64,000 nucleotides of DNA from CBDDKZ01 sp965230415 (GTDB lineage: Bacteria; Bacteroidota; Bacteroidia; Cytophagales; JAAEPT01): assembly GCA_965230415.1 (NCBI GenBank), contig CBDDKZ010000003.1, forward strand, positions 310,001 through 374,000. Direction: 5' to 3'. The translations under genes were made by a program, and so were the position numbers. Shown here one piece after another: positions 27,702 through 37,274 of the stretch; the stretch's first letter is position 1, and every line of letters starts with the position of its first letter. A model generated the notes under the pieces. That model searched no databases, had not been told where the DNA came from, and worked only from the letters and a program-made list of their open reading frames with translations.

Positions 27702-30011
27702 ATGAAGGTAGATCTTGCTTATAACGAAAAGAAAAAAGGAATTGAGTTAATATTCAGTGAAAAGTTAAGTGCCGAACAAACGGAATACCTGGAAACGATA
27801 GGTTTTAAGCAAGCATTTCACACCCCCCTTAAATGGTATGTTTCAAAACACCCTTCCTATAAGCAATTTGCAGAAGATTTAAAGATTGCTTTAAAAAAGG
27901 GAGCTCCTATAGAAAGCGTATTACTCACGCCATCATACAAACCATCCATAGCTAATATTGATAAGAGTAAATTCTCTTTAGTTACCATTTACTATCAGAT
28001 TGATGATGAAGTAATCGCTAAAGAGTTTGTTGTATTTGATCCCTATAAAAATGTAGCTAAACAAATAGCTCATCAATTCGCGGGTAATGAGTATAAAGAG
28101 GCATTCAAGCAACTAGAAGTCTTCCCTAGAAACTACAAGCGAAAGGCTAGAACGCTATTTAAAGCGGGTCAGTATATTGCCAGCCCAAAAAGTGATTCAA
28201 AACTCAATCCTAAAGAGTCAAATAAACCAAAAGAAAACTTGGTCTGGGTCGTTTTCGATTCAAAAGGTGAAATTGATAGTCTTCAATTGACACGAGATAA
28301 AGCTAAAGAGTACATAAATAGAAGACCAGCGTACTGTAAAAACTTGATGTACTTTGAAACGATGTCAATGCTTCAGGCAAATGAACTACTAGAAAATAAG
28401 AAAGTAGGAACGTTGTCGAAATTTGATATTGATTTTAGAATGGAGCTCATAAGTGAAGAGTTGAATCAGATAAGTAGAGTCTTGAAGAGGCATAACCTAT
28501 TTGAACCAAATGGTCAAATAAATCAAAATCATTTGGAAGAAATCGCTAAAATGGATCATAATTTATTTCAGGATCTTCTTAGAAAGTCGGAGGAATGGGA
28601 ACAACGAATTTCTGAATGGCAAAACCTTGGTAGAATTAAGTATTCAGTTCATTTAGATAGTTTTTCTGACGTTAAGAATGAAGAGCATATTTCTACTAAT
28701 ACACCCGCTAATCTGATGGTCGATGAAACAGTCAAGGATTCGAACAATCCTGTCAGTAATACGAAGGATTGGGAATTGACACCTTTGGAATATCAACAAA
28801 TGCGTGCTATGGAAAAAACAGGGGATGCAATGATTCTTGATGCCCATGATCGCCACGAACACGAAAAAATAGTTGAACAAGCATTAAGTGAAGAGAAAGA
28901 AGTGCCGACAAGCGTGTTAGATCATTACCCTTGGCTGATACCAGAGCCATTAATTGTAAAAACTCAACAAGAAGATAAATATGCATACATCGATTTAGTT
29001 GTAGCCAATTTGCATGAGATGTATGCTGATGGAAAAAGGCCAACGAAAGGTCAAATCGAAAAGTTAGCTAAAGAGCTTTATGTGCCAAACATGGGGATGA
29101 TGTGGGAAGCGGCTGAATTGAGTTGGCTAATATGGTACAAGCAGATTTACCAAAATGGATACTCATTTAATGAGCGACTAAAAAGTATGGTCCACTTCTG
29201 GGATAATTTACAACCGACATTCGCCTATTCTGATTCAAGCAAGGAACTCTATAAACAATACTCAACTTCATGTCCAATTTCGGCCATAGTTGCTCAATAT
29301 ACCTGCATGGATTCAGCAGAGTCTATATTCGAACCAAGTGCCGGCAATGGTTTACTTATTATTGGTGCGAAAACTTCAAAGACACATGTTAATGAAATAG
29401 ATCAAACACGATTGGCTTCACTTCGATTCCAGGGATTCGAAAAGATTACTAGTCTAAATGCATCACAGCCATTTCCAGATGAAATGACAAAGAACTATGA
29501 TGTAGTAGTTACTAACCCTCCATTTTCAACATGGGACGACGAAAAGTTCGATAAAGAACTTATTATACGGAAGTACTTTAACAACCATGTTGGACTAGCC
29601 AAACATATTCGAATGGAGCATATGATGGCCGGTTTAGCTTTGAATTGCCTTAAAGACACAGGTAAAGCGGCTATTATCATAATGGGCCACATTTACTTTG
29701 GTCATGATGGCTTTGTTGCCAAATATCGACCTTTTTTCAACTGGCTTTTTAGGCACTACCTCGTGGACGATGTGATTAACCTTAATAGCTATAAGTTATA
29801 TAATAAGCAGGGAGCAGTTGAAAAGACAATGCTCATTTTGGTTGGCGGTCGAAAAAATGAGCCGGTTGGAGTTGCCCCAACGAAAAGGGAAAAGCCTCAA
29901 TTTGAAGAAGTGGCTGATAGCTTTAACGGCTTGTGGGAAAGGGTTGAACCACATGTGGATTGTGAAATTGACTATGTAATTAAACAATTAGAAATCGAAA
30001 TAGCGATATGA
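27702..30011 (+). CDS. N6-adenine DNA methyltransferase, DarB-like N-terminal half
   Basis: This 769-residue protein has a class I methyltransferase domain in its C-terminal third: SAM-binding motif I FEPSAGNGLLIIGA (E at residue 544) and catalytic motif IV NPPF at 605. The first 170 residues hold a small domain like those on Bacteroidota mobile-element helicases, followed by a helical, charged middle. With the Strawberry-notch helicase two genes downstream it mirrors phage P1 DarB, a methylase-helicase fusion that protects DNA from restriction. A specific target site is unknown. A 4-base overlap links it to the next gene. Confidence 0.75.
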   Translation: MKVDLAYNEKKKGIELIFSEKLSAEQTEYLETIGFKQAFHTPLKWYVSKHPSYKQFAEDLKIALKKGAPIESVLLTPSYKPSIANIDKSKFSLVTIYYQIDDEVIAKEFVVFDPYKNVAKQIAHQFAGNEYKEAFKQLEVFPRNYKRKARTLFKAGQYIASPKSDSKLNPKESNKPKENLVWVVFDSKGEIDSLQLTRDKAKEYINRRPAYCKNLMYFETMSMLQANELLENKKVGTLSKFDIDFRMELISEELNQISRVLKRHNLFEPNGQINQNHLEEIAKMDHNLFQDLLRKSEEWEQRISEWQNLGRIKYSVHLDSFSDVKNEEHISTNTPANLMVDETVKDSNNPVSNTKDWELTPLEYQQMRAMEKTGDAMILDAHDRHEHEKIVEQALSEEKEVPTSVLDHYPWLIPEPLIVKTQQEDKYAYIDLVVANLHEMYADGKRPTKGQIEKLAKELYVPNMGMMWEAAELSWLIWYKQIYQNGYSFNERLKSMVHFWDNLQPTFAYSDSSKELYKQYSTSCPISAIVAQYTCMDSAESIFEPSAGNGLLIIGAKTSKTHVNEIDQTRLASLRFQGFEKITSLNASQPFPDEMTKNYDVVVTNPPFSTWDDEKFDKELIIRKYFNNHVGLAKHIRMEHMMAGLALNCLKDTGKAAIIIMGHIYFGHDGFVAKYRPFFNWLFRHYLVDDVINLNSYKLYNKQGAVEKTMLILVGGRKNEPVGVAPTKREKPQFEEVADSFNGLWERVEPHVDCEIDYVIKQLEIEIAI

Positions 30012-30430
30012 TCTTTTATAACAATCAATTGATGCAAAACGAACAACAGTTGCGCCTGTATTTGGTAAGTAATCCCAAAGCATTTAAGCGTTACGAAGAT
30101 CATGAAGCCGCCCTGCAAATTCAAATCTATGAATTAATAGAAAGGTCGATTGAGGATAATGAAGACCCAGTAACATTAATTGAATCATACCTGGATGTCA
30201 ATTACAATGGTGGCTCGAACGCTGATGATATTGCTGCATTTCTCATAAACTCACACCAAATGATTCATGCTTTACATCAATTAAAAGACAATTGGGATGA
30301 GCTAGACGATTCTTTACCTGAAGTATCCTTAAAACATACAGGTACATCAAAGCAACAAGCAGTGCAGGTATATTCAGAAATCACTTTAAGGAGTTATTTA
30401 GAGGCACTTTCAACGATCAACAACAATTGA
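30008..30430 (+). CDS. Unknown protein between methylase and helicase
   Basis: This 140-residue acidic, helical protein overlaps both neighbours by 4 bases. It begins MIFYNNQLMQNEQQLRLYLV; there is a later in-frame Met at residue 9. No domain is recognised. Its obligatory position between the methyltransferase and helicase suggests a bridging partner, but that is inference. Confidence 0.5.
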   Translation: MIFYNNQLMQNEQQLRLYLVSNPKAFKRYEDHEAALQIQIYELIERSIEDNEDPVTLIESYLDVNYNGGSNADDIAAFLINSHQMIHALHQLKDNWDELDDSLPEVSLKHTGTSKQQAVQVYSEITLRSYLEALSTINNN

Positions 30431-33400
30431 AGTTAATGGAAGAAAACGAACTAAATATTGACGAAGAATTTGTTCAGAGCGCAGAAGAAGTTGCTGAACT
30501 CGCAGGGCAAGAACAGGCACTTGTGGAGTATGTTCCCAAATCAAAAGCCCCGTTCCGGCTTAATACACTCATTCCACGCAATATGGCTTTCGAGGTACAG
30601 AAAGCTTTGAATAGGGTGATAAAAATCAATGGAAACATAGATAATTATGTGCGTAATAACCTTAAATACCGATCAACAGATGAGTTGTGGAAAGCACTCG
30701 GAGCCGAACAAGTTGATTCATTGGGCCTCTATTTGAGTCAATTTGACAGGGAACAAGGAATAATAATTGCTGATCAAACCGGAATAGGTAAAGGCCGTCA
30801 AGCCGCAGCCGTGATTAGACATGCCTTAATGAATGGATACCTCCCTGTATTTTTCACTAAAAAAACAGACTTGTTTTCGGATATGTATCGGGATCTTCAA
30901 GGAATTGACTTTGCCGATATTCATCCGTTTATAGTCAATACGGATTCCTTGGCCAAAATTAAAGATTCAAATGGAAATGTTGTATTTGCTCCGTTGACTG
31001 CAAAGGATCAATTGGATATCATAACAACAATACGAACTGTTCCTACTGAAAGTAAAGAATCCATAGAATGGCATAAAAAGTTGAGAAAGTCACTTCCAGA
31101 TCCAGATGTTCAACCTACAGTTGAGATTTCGGATACTATTGACTATTTGCCTTCAGATTATAATTGCATCTTTTGCACCTACTCACAGGTGCAATCAGCA
31201 CATCCTTCAAAGCGTTTATGGTTAGCAAAATTAGCTGAAGCAGGTGTAGAAGGTAGTAAGAAATACAAAAAGACGGTTTTTATTCTTGATGAGTCGCACA
31301 CAGCCGGAGGTGTCGATTCAATTATAGGAATTTGGATGCGTTCAGTACTCCCTCATTCCAAAGCTTGCTGCTACTTAAGCGCCACCTTTGCCAAGTATCC
31401 GCAGGTAATGCCTTTATATGCTAAAAAAACAGCTATACAAGAAACTGGTCTAAGAGATTCAGTATTTGTGGGAGCAATGCAATGGGGCGGTTTGGCACTG
31501 CAAGAAATCGTGGCTTCAAATTTAGCGGAAAGTGGTCAATTGATAAGAAGACAACGATCTAATGAAGGTGTCCGCGTAGAGTATATCACTTTAGACGAAG
31601 AACCAGCTAGAAGTCTCAATCGTGAAAGAGTGAACCAAATCATTCATATAATGAATATGATCGTCGCCTTTGAAGAAGAACATGTCGTACCAATAATGGG
31701 AGAAATACATAGGGAAGCGAGAAAAAAAGGAGAGTATTCAGATTCATCACCTAAAAGTCTTGGCGTTAAATTTTCCCCTTATTTTTCTCGAGTATTTAAT
31801 ATTGTGGATCAAATGCTATTTTCTTTAAAAGTAGAAGAGGTGGCAAAAAAATGCATTGAACTGCTCAATGAAGACAAAAAAGTTGTCATTGCATTTAAGT
31901 CTACAATGGGTGCATTCTTGAAAGACCTTAACATGGTGAATGGAGATGTCATTCTTCCCGAGCAGTTGGATTTCGTAAGAACCCTTATTAAAGGTCTTGA
32001 TTCTGTGTTTTCATACAGCTATACGGACATAAATGGCGAAAAATCCCGAAGAACAGTAGACTTAGAGAGCATTTCTTCGACTGCATTCGCGAAATATACA
32101 GAGATTAAAAATGCGATTTTGGCTGAGAGTTCAGGGCTTAGTATCTCTCCAATTGATCAATTAATAAATATTATTGAAAACACCCCCAAAAAAGATAGTT
32201 TAGGTGGGCATAAGCAAAAACATTTCAAAGTAGCCGAAGTAACCGGAAGAAACCAACGTGTTCGATTCGATGAAAACGAAGCGGTAGTTCAATCTTTCAG
32301 GACAGATACCGAAAAATTCTTTAGGTTGTTTAATGCCGGTGATTATGACGTGTTATTAATTAATGCGACGGGTAGTACAGGATCTTCAGCACATGCTTCT
32401 AAGGACTTTGTAGATCAACGTGTCCGTGCAATGATCATTCATCAATTTGAATTGGATATTAACACAGAAATTCAAAAGAGAGGAAGAATTAACCGTACAG
32501 GGCAAGTTGAACTACCGGAATATTACTATATCACCAGTGATATTCCTGCTGAACAACGCTTAATGACAATGTTGAAAGGCAAACTTAAGTCGTTGGACGC
32601 TAACACAACTGGATCTCAAAAAACGAGCGATGATACACTTAAAAGTCCAGACTTTTTCAATAAGTACGGTGACAAAGTGGCTTGGGAGTGGATTACAGAA
32701 AACCCATTGTTGGCCGAACGTATGGGGCATCCGACTTTTCATATAGAAACAACTGAAACTGGAGAAAGAATTAGGGTTAGAAATGAGAGTAAAGAAGGAT
32801 CCATTAAACAACTCACAGGTCGAGCAGGTCTATTGAATGTGGAAGAACAAGAAATTCTCTACAAAGAACTTTTAGAACGCTATGAGCATAGGGTTGAGTG
32901 GGAAAAACAGCGTGGAACATACGATTTAGAGATTGAATTCTTGAAACTCGATGCCGATATTAAAAAGCGTTTTCTTCATAAAAAAGGGCATGGCGGCAAA
33001 ACGCCATTTGGCAAAGATACTGTTCGTGATGAGTCTATTGTGAACAATTTGAAGCGACCATTTACCAAAGATGAAATTGATGAGCGCATAATTGAAAAAT
33101 TACAAGGTCGCAAGGCTCGCCAGGTGCGCAAAGAATTCATTGTTCAAGTAAAAGAGGAATATCCGGAAATAGTAAAACAACTTATTCAGAGTCGATTAGA
33201 TACAATTGAAAAGTTATGCAGGGAGTTAGAAGAATTGCCCGATATAGGAAGTGCGGAAACCGAAGAAGACAATGCGAAACTTGAATATAATCGAGAAAAG
33301 CTACAAGATTTAGTCGCCACCAAAAAAACTGCTCTATCTGACTATGAACTAGATTTAGAAAATGTTCTTGAGAAAATTCTCAGGTACATCGACTATTGGG

Positions 33401-34680
33401 ATATCGGGACGGTCTTAAAAATTCCTATTCTGGGTACTGAGTTCAAATCCTGGGGGGTGTTTCTTGGTATTAACTTTGGGAAAGCCAAAAACCCATATAC
33501 ACTAGGTAATATCAACTTGACCTTTGCAGTTGCAGACTCAAGAAAACAGGTAGAATACAACCTGCAAAACGAACAGATTAGCGAAATAAGCCGAATTTAC
33601 ACCGAAAGTAAAGATGTTCCTGATGAAGAAAAGGATGAAGTATTGTCGTCCTGGAATGAAATAGTGAAAGAAGCTTCCGCAAAACGTGAAAAACGCCACA
33701 TTCTAAGTGAGAATATTGTAGCCGCTTCAGATACCATCGGAAGTCGAAATAAACTTATTAAATACAATACGAAAGAAGGAAGCATTCGAAATGGCATAAT
33801 ACTAAGTAGAGATAATGATGATCGAATTGCGGCACAATTGCCAATATCTAATGCAGAACCAATCATTAGAAATTTAGACCCTGACAGCCAATTTTCTGAT
33901 CAGCAATTTAAAATCCGTTTTAAAGGTCTCGATAATAGTGTGATCTCAATCTACATTTCTAAAAAAGGAAATCAGGAGTTGTACACGGATAGAATATTGC
34001 GATCACTTATTCTTCGAAATGAAGGTCAAAGCGAAGACGAATTAGCAGATTTCGTTCAAAACGCAGGAGACATGACATCAAGGATTCAGTTGGAAAAACT
34101 GACCCCGTTCTTAGAACGTTTGGATACTTTCAGTATTCATTTTTTTGGTGAATCTAAAGAGTTAGAGGATTGGGAAATTGAAAATGAGGATGATTGGCAA
34201 AAGAAAACAGAACACAAAGGATCATTTCGATATAAACTAAGCAGACCATATGGAAAAGGAAGTAATCCCGTTTCCGGATTTCTTAATTATGAAGAACCAA
34301 GCCCAACAAACCTTTTCGGTGTGGTGGTTTATAATCGACCTGTTAAAGATGTTGAAAAATTTAACTATTCGTTGATTCCGATATTTAGCAATCCTGAAGA
34401 ACCTTACTTGATATGGAAATCATATGTTGAGGGTTCAGCATTAAAGTCAGATTTTACTGAGCTATTAGAAAAATTAAAAGATAGTCCAATAAATGAGGCT
34501 ATTATGGACTTAGGCTATTTCATTACTAATAATCCACATGAAGATGGGAATACTGAATTTGTATTTGGAGAATATACAGAAGAGGATCTAGGGAGGGTCG
34601 CATATGAAGATCATTTTGGCATGATTAGTATGATCGATCAATTAATAGAACAACTAACCATTGAATTGCAAGAAGTATGA
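30427..34680 (+). CDS. Strawberry-notch-type SF2 helicase, DarB-like
   Basis: This 1417-residue protein has the SNO-type Walker A DQTGIGKGRQ (residues 116-125), Walker B DESH (288-291), the SAT-like CYLSATFA (about 317), and the C-terminal QKRGRINRTGQ (about 683-693) that marks Strawberry-notch C-terminal domains. A further 700 residues of coiled and beta-rich sequence follow. In phage P1 the related DarB is injected and shields DNA from type I restriction; plasmid relatives are widespread. Whether this one protects, remodels or replicates DNA is not shown. It overlaps neighbours by 4 bases on both sides. Confidence 0.8.
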   Translation: MKLMEENELNIDEEFVQSAEEVAELAGQEQALVEYVPKSKAPFRLNTLIPRNMAFEVQKALNRVIKINGNIDNYVRNNLKYRSTDELWKALGAEQVDSLGLYLSQFDREQGIIIADQTGIGKGRQAAAVIRHALMNGYLPVFFTKKTDLFSDMYRDLQGIDFADIHPFIVNTDSLAKIKDSNGNVVFAPLTAKDQLDIITTIRTVPTESKESIEWHKKLRKSLPDPDVQPTVEISDTIDYLPSDYNCIFCTYSQVQSAHPSKRLWLAKLAEAGVEGSKKYKKTVFILDESHTAGGVDSIIGIWMRSVLPHSKACCYLSATFAKYPQVMPLYAKKTAIQETGLRDSVFVGAMQWGGLALQEIVASNLAESGQLIRRQRSNEGVRVEYITLDEEPARSLNRERVNQIIHIMNMIVAFEEEHVVPIMGEIHREARKKGEYSDSSPKSLGVKFSPYFSRVFNIVDQMLFSLKVEEVAKKCIELLNEDKKVVIAFKSTMGAFLKDLNMVNGDVILPEQLDFVRTLIKGLDSVFSYSYTDINGEKSRRTVDLESISSTAFAKYTEIKNAILAESSGLSISPIDQLINIIENTPKKDSLGGHKQKHFKVAEVTGRNQRVRFDENEAVVQSFRTDTEKFFRLFNAGDYDVLLINATGSTGSSAHASKDFVDQRVRAMIIHQFELDINTEIQKRGRINRTGQVELPEYYYITSDIPAEQRLMTMLKGKLKSLDANTTGSQKTSDDTLKSPDFFNKYGDKVAWEWITENPLLAERMGHPTFHIETTETGERIRVRNESKEGSIKQLTGRAGLLNVEEQEILYKELLERYEHRVEWEKQRGTYDLEIEFLKLDADIKKRFLHKKGHGGKTPFGKDTVRDESIVNNLKRPFTKDEIDERIIEKLQGRKARQVRKEFIVQVKEEYPEIVKQLIQSRLDTIEKLCRELEELPDIGSAETEEDNAKLEYNREKLQDLVATKKTALSDYELDLENVLEKILRYIDYWDIGTVLKIPILGTEFKSWGVFLGINFGKAKNPYTLGNINLTFAVADSRKQVEYNLQNEQISEISRIYTESKDVPDEEKDEVLSSWNEIVKEASAKREKRHILSENIVAASDTIGSRNKLIKYNTKEGSIRNGIILSRDNDDRIAAQLPISNAEPIIRNLDPDSQFSDQQFKIRFKGLDNSVISIYISKKGNQELYTDRILRSLILRNEGQSEDELADFVQNAGDMTSRIQLEKLTPFLERLDTFSIHFFGESKELEDWEIENEDDWQKKTEHKGSFRYKLSRPYGKGSNPVSGFLNYEEPSPTNLFGVVVYNRPVKDVEKFNYSLIPIFSNPEEPYLIWKSYVEGSALKSDFTELLEKLKDSPINEAIMDLGYFITNNPHEDGNTEFVFGEYTEEDLGRVAYEDHFGMISMIDQLIEQLTIELQEV

Positions 34681-35627
34681 GAACGGTAAAATTGGATATT
34701 CCAGAAGTAAATCAGATTCCGGTTTTCATGAAATTAATTGATGACCTGATGGTGGGTAATAACGTTTTTTTAGTTGGTTCGGCAGGGACAGGTAAAACAA
34801 CGCTTGCAGAAAAAGTGTCTTATGCTCTTGCAGGGCGAAAGGAAAACGATGGGAAAGTGCCTCCATTTATTGTGTTAAACTGTAATCAATGGACATCTCC
34901 TATCGATATTAAGGGAGGTCAAACTATAGACGGCTACAAGGAAGGTGCGCTGATTGAAGCATGGCGAGACGGCAAAATTCTTATACTGGATGAAATGCCC
35001 AAACTTGATGCCAACACTGCAGGGATCTTGAATGATGCGTTGGCCAAAAGTGCCAAAGAAGGTGCAGAAATATTTAACGGGCTGAACGAAGCAATTAAAA
35101 AACATAAGGAATTTGGTTGTATTGCCACAGGGAATGTCATTGGACGTGGAGCAAGTGGCAATTACGTTGGCAATAACAAGCAAGACGCATCTCTACTGGA
35201 TCGATTTAGCGGCTGCATTTATCGCATAGGATTCAACGAAACATTGGAGCGACTTCTCATTTACCCTGCGGTAGTGGAAATGTGTCTCAAAATTCGCAAA
35301 ATGATATTGAGCTTGGAAGGTAAGGACATTACCGATGATGACACCGAAGACATTATGACTTTAAGGACGATGATGAATCTTCAGCGTGGCTATGAAGTGG
35401 AAATGAAGCGTGAAATTGGTATTAAAGACGAAAATGGCAAACCAGCGAAAAGAGAACGCAACGGAAAAACCTTAAAAGATGGCTTTGAAAGCTATTTCAT
35501 GACAATGAATTCCGATAAAGCCGAAAAAATAAAGGAAGAGGTAAATATTGAAGGATTCTACAATTCATACAAAGGAGGAAATAGTAAAGAAGAATTTCTG
35601 AAAGAATACAAACGTAGAAATCCATGA
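34677..35627 (+). CDS. MoxR/dynein-like AAA ATPase
   Basis: This 316-residue AAA+ ATPase has Walker A GSAGTGKT (residues 34-41), Walker B ILILDEM (D105, E106), and the sensor region ATGNVIGRGAS followed by LLDRFSG, where Arg may be the finger. This is the AAA_5/MoxR layout, which usually loads or remodels a partner with a vWA domain; the next gene is a candidate. It overlaps both neighbours by 4 bases. Confidence 0.8.
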   Translation: MRTVKLDIPEVNQIPVFMKLIDDLMVGNNVFLVGSAGTGKTTLAEKVSYALAGRKENDGKVPPFIVLNCNQWTSPIDIKGGQTIDGYKEGALIEAWRDGKILILDEMPKLDANTAGILNDALAKSAKEGAEIFNGLNEAIKKHKEFGCIATGNVIGRGASGNYVGNNKQDASLLDRFSGCIYRIGFNETLERLLIYPAVVEMCLKIRKMILSLEGKDITDDDTEDIMTLRTMMNLQRGYEVEMKREIGIKDENGKPAKRERNGKTLKDGFESYFMTMNSDKAEKIKEEVNIEGFYNSYKGGNSKEEFLKEYKRRNP

Positions 35628-36643
35628 CGGTACATTACAACCATAGTGTTGTTTATAAAGGGCTTGAATACAACTATATACTATTTGATTCGGTACGTCA
35701 ATTCAATCGCTTTGTTGATGCGGAGAGTAGGCAATTAAGTTCAGGCAATTCTTATACATTAAACCATCTTATTGTAGAAGCTGAGTTGTCAATTAATAAG
35801 GGTACTGATTGGTACGGTACGCCAGAACCAACTAGCCTAAAGGAGTTAGATTCACACGATCAGTTTCTAGGTATGCATTTGTTGAAAGAAATTCAGCCCA
35901 AAATTCAGAATCATTTAAGTCCTTATTTAAATCATCTCAATGAAAACGTAATACCAAAACAAAAAGTGGCTTACAATGATCGTGGTCTTGGCATGTTTTC
36001 GTTTGATCGTGCGGCTATGGGGATGTTTAAAAATCGAAAAGTAGACCTTTCGACTCCTATTAATCTAACGGCTTCTCAACTCAATATTGAATTGAATAAG
36101 TACGGTTATGGTACAATGCTCAAAAAGGTGTATGCATATTTTGAAAACAAGCTTATTTCCTTGCCTTCGCTTCGTCTTTATGTAGTAGCAGGAGCCAATG
36201 GTCATATTGAAGGAAATGCGTTGCTCTATATAGGTTTAGCTTGCTCAGAATTGGTGAGCTTTATGGAAGAACGTGGCGTTGCAGTAGAAGTCAATGTTCT
36301 ATTAGGCTCTTATTTCAATGAAAAAACAAACTTAGGCGTAATTCGCGTAAAACGTTTTCAGGATCGATTAGATAAGAATCAATTACTGCTCATGACCTCA
36401 GATCCTCGGTATTTTAGATTTCGTGGTTTCAAGGCTCTAATCGCTTTAAGTAACCGTTTTGGGTTAAAGATACCATCGTCACTTGGGAGTTTAGAAGAGT
36501 CAATGGGTATCAATTTTATAAATGCAATTGAAGAGAATGCCTTTGTTTTTGAACAGAGCTATTCGCTTGATAGTGCAGCGAAAGAAATAGTAAGAATTGT
36601 AGAAACTTATAAAGAAAGAATTGATGCAGAGAAAGCTGGATGA
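35624..36643 (+). CDS. Probable partner of the AAA ATPase (possible diverged vWA)
   Basis: This 339-residue protein lacks a clear DxSxS MIDAS. However, LRLYVVAGANGHIEGNALLY, followed by IGLACSELVSFMEERGVAVE and VNVLLGSY (about residues 185-240), has the alternating strand-helix pattern of a vWA fold, and it directly follows an AAA_5 ATPase with a 4-base overlap. MoxR-vWA pairs recur in phages and plasmids. The vWA call is inference; otherwise it is unknown. Confidence 0.45.
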   Translation: MTVHYNHSVVYKGLEYNYILFDSVRQFNRFVDAESRQLSSGNSYTLNHLIVEAELSINKGTDWYGTPEPTSLKELDSHDQFLGMHLLKEIQPKIQNHLSPYLNHLNENVIPKQKVAYNDRGLGMFSFDRAAMGMFKNRKVDLSTPINLTASQLNIELNKYGYGTMLKKVYAYFENKLISLPSLRLYVVAGANGHIEGNALLYIGLACSELVSFMEERGVAVEVNVLLGSYFNEKTNLGVIRVKRFQDRLDKNQLLLMTSDPRYFRFRGFKALIALSNRFGLKIPSSLGSLEESMGINFINAIEENAFVFEQSYSLDSAAKEIVRIVETYKERIDAEKAG

Positions 36644-36947
36644 TAAAGTAGTCAATGCGATTATGAATCACGCAATCGCAATCAATGAACGAAGTATGGA
36701 CGAATGTCGAGACTTTCGCATTATGGAATCATTTATGAGAACAGATACGCTTATACTTCGTTGGATGTCCATTGATATAAGTGATGAGGACCGGCCTCGA
36801 CAATGCTACTATTATGAGTGTTTCAATCCAGATGGAACACCTCAAAATTGTTCGGTAAACTATTCCAATCAACAAGAGGCCAACGAGTTCTTTTATAGCC
36901 TATTTACCTTGCATAAACAAAAATTTTGTATCGACCATAAATTCTGA
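36621..36947 (+). CDS. Unknown small protein of the mobile island
   Basis: This 108-residue protein overlaps the previous gene by 23 bases if the first ATG is used; other in-frame ATGs (36624, 36663) lie close. It contains ILRWMSIDISDEDRPRQCYY and a Cys near the C-terminus. No family is recognised. Confidence 0.45.
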   Translation: MMQRKLDDKVVNAIMNHAIAINERSMDECRDFRIMESFMRTDTLILRWMSIDISDEDRPRQCYYYECFNPDGTPQNCSVNYSNQQEANEFFYSLFTLHKQKFCIDHKF

Positions 36948-36950
36948 AAA

Positions 36951-37268
36951 ATGTATCAATTATCAACTGTAGACATAGATTTACTCAAAAAGGTTAAAGT
37001 GCGTAATCAAGACAAGATTCGAGAATTAACCGGGCGTGAACTGGTTCCTCAAAAAGCGTTTGAAATCATTAAAAATGAAACAAAAAGCTTTAGCCAGGAT
37101 AATGAAAAAGCAAAGATAGCTGATGCTTTGATGGCAAAGCTCCTTCAAAGAGAAGGTTTGGAAAACAGTGAGTCTTTCGACACTCAAAAGAAGCGTCTCG
37201 AATTGGAGGCTCAGGCTAAAGCCAAGGCATTAGAATTATTAGAGTTGGAGTTAAAACTAGCAGCATAG
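36951..37268 (+). CDS. Small helical protein of the mobile island
   Basis: This 105-residue Lys/Glu-rich protein ends in a long amphipathic helix (EAQAKAKALELLELELKLAA). It probably forms a coiled coil with a neighbour. No family is recognised. It lies 3 bases after the previous gene and 6 before the next. Confidence 0.45.
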   Translation: MYQLSTVDIDLLKKVKVRNQDKIRELTGRELVPQKAFEIIKNETKSFSQDNEKAKIADALMAKLLQREGLENSESFDTQKKRLELEAQAKAKALELLELELKLAA

Positions 37269-37274
37269 TACGTA

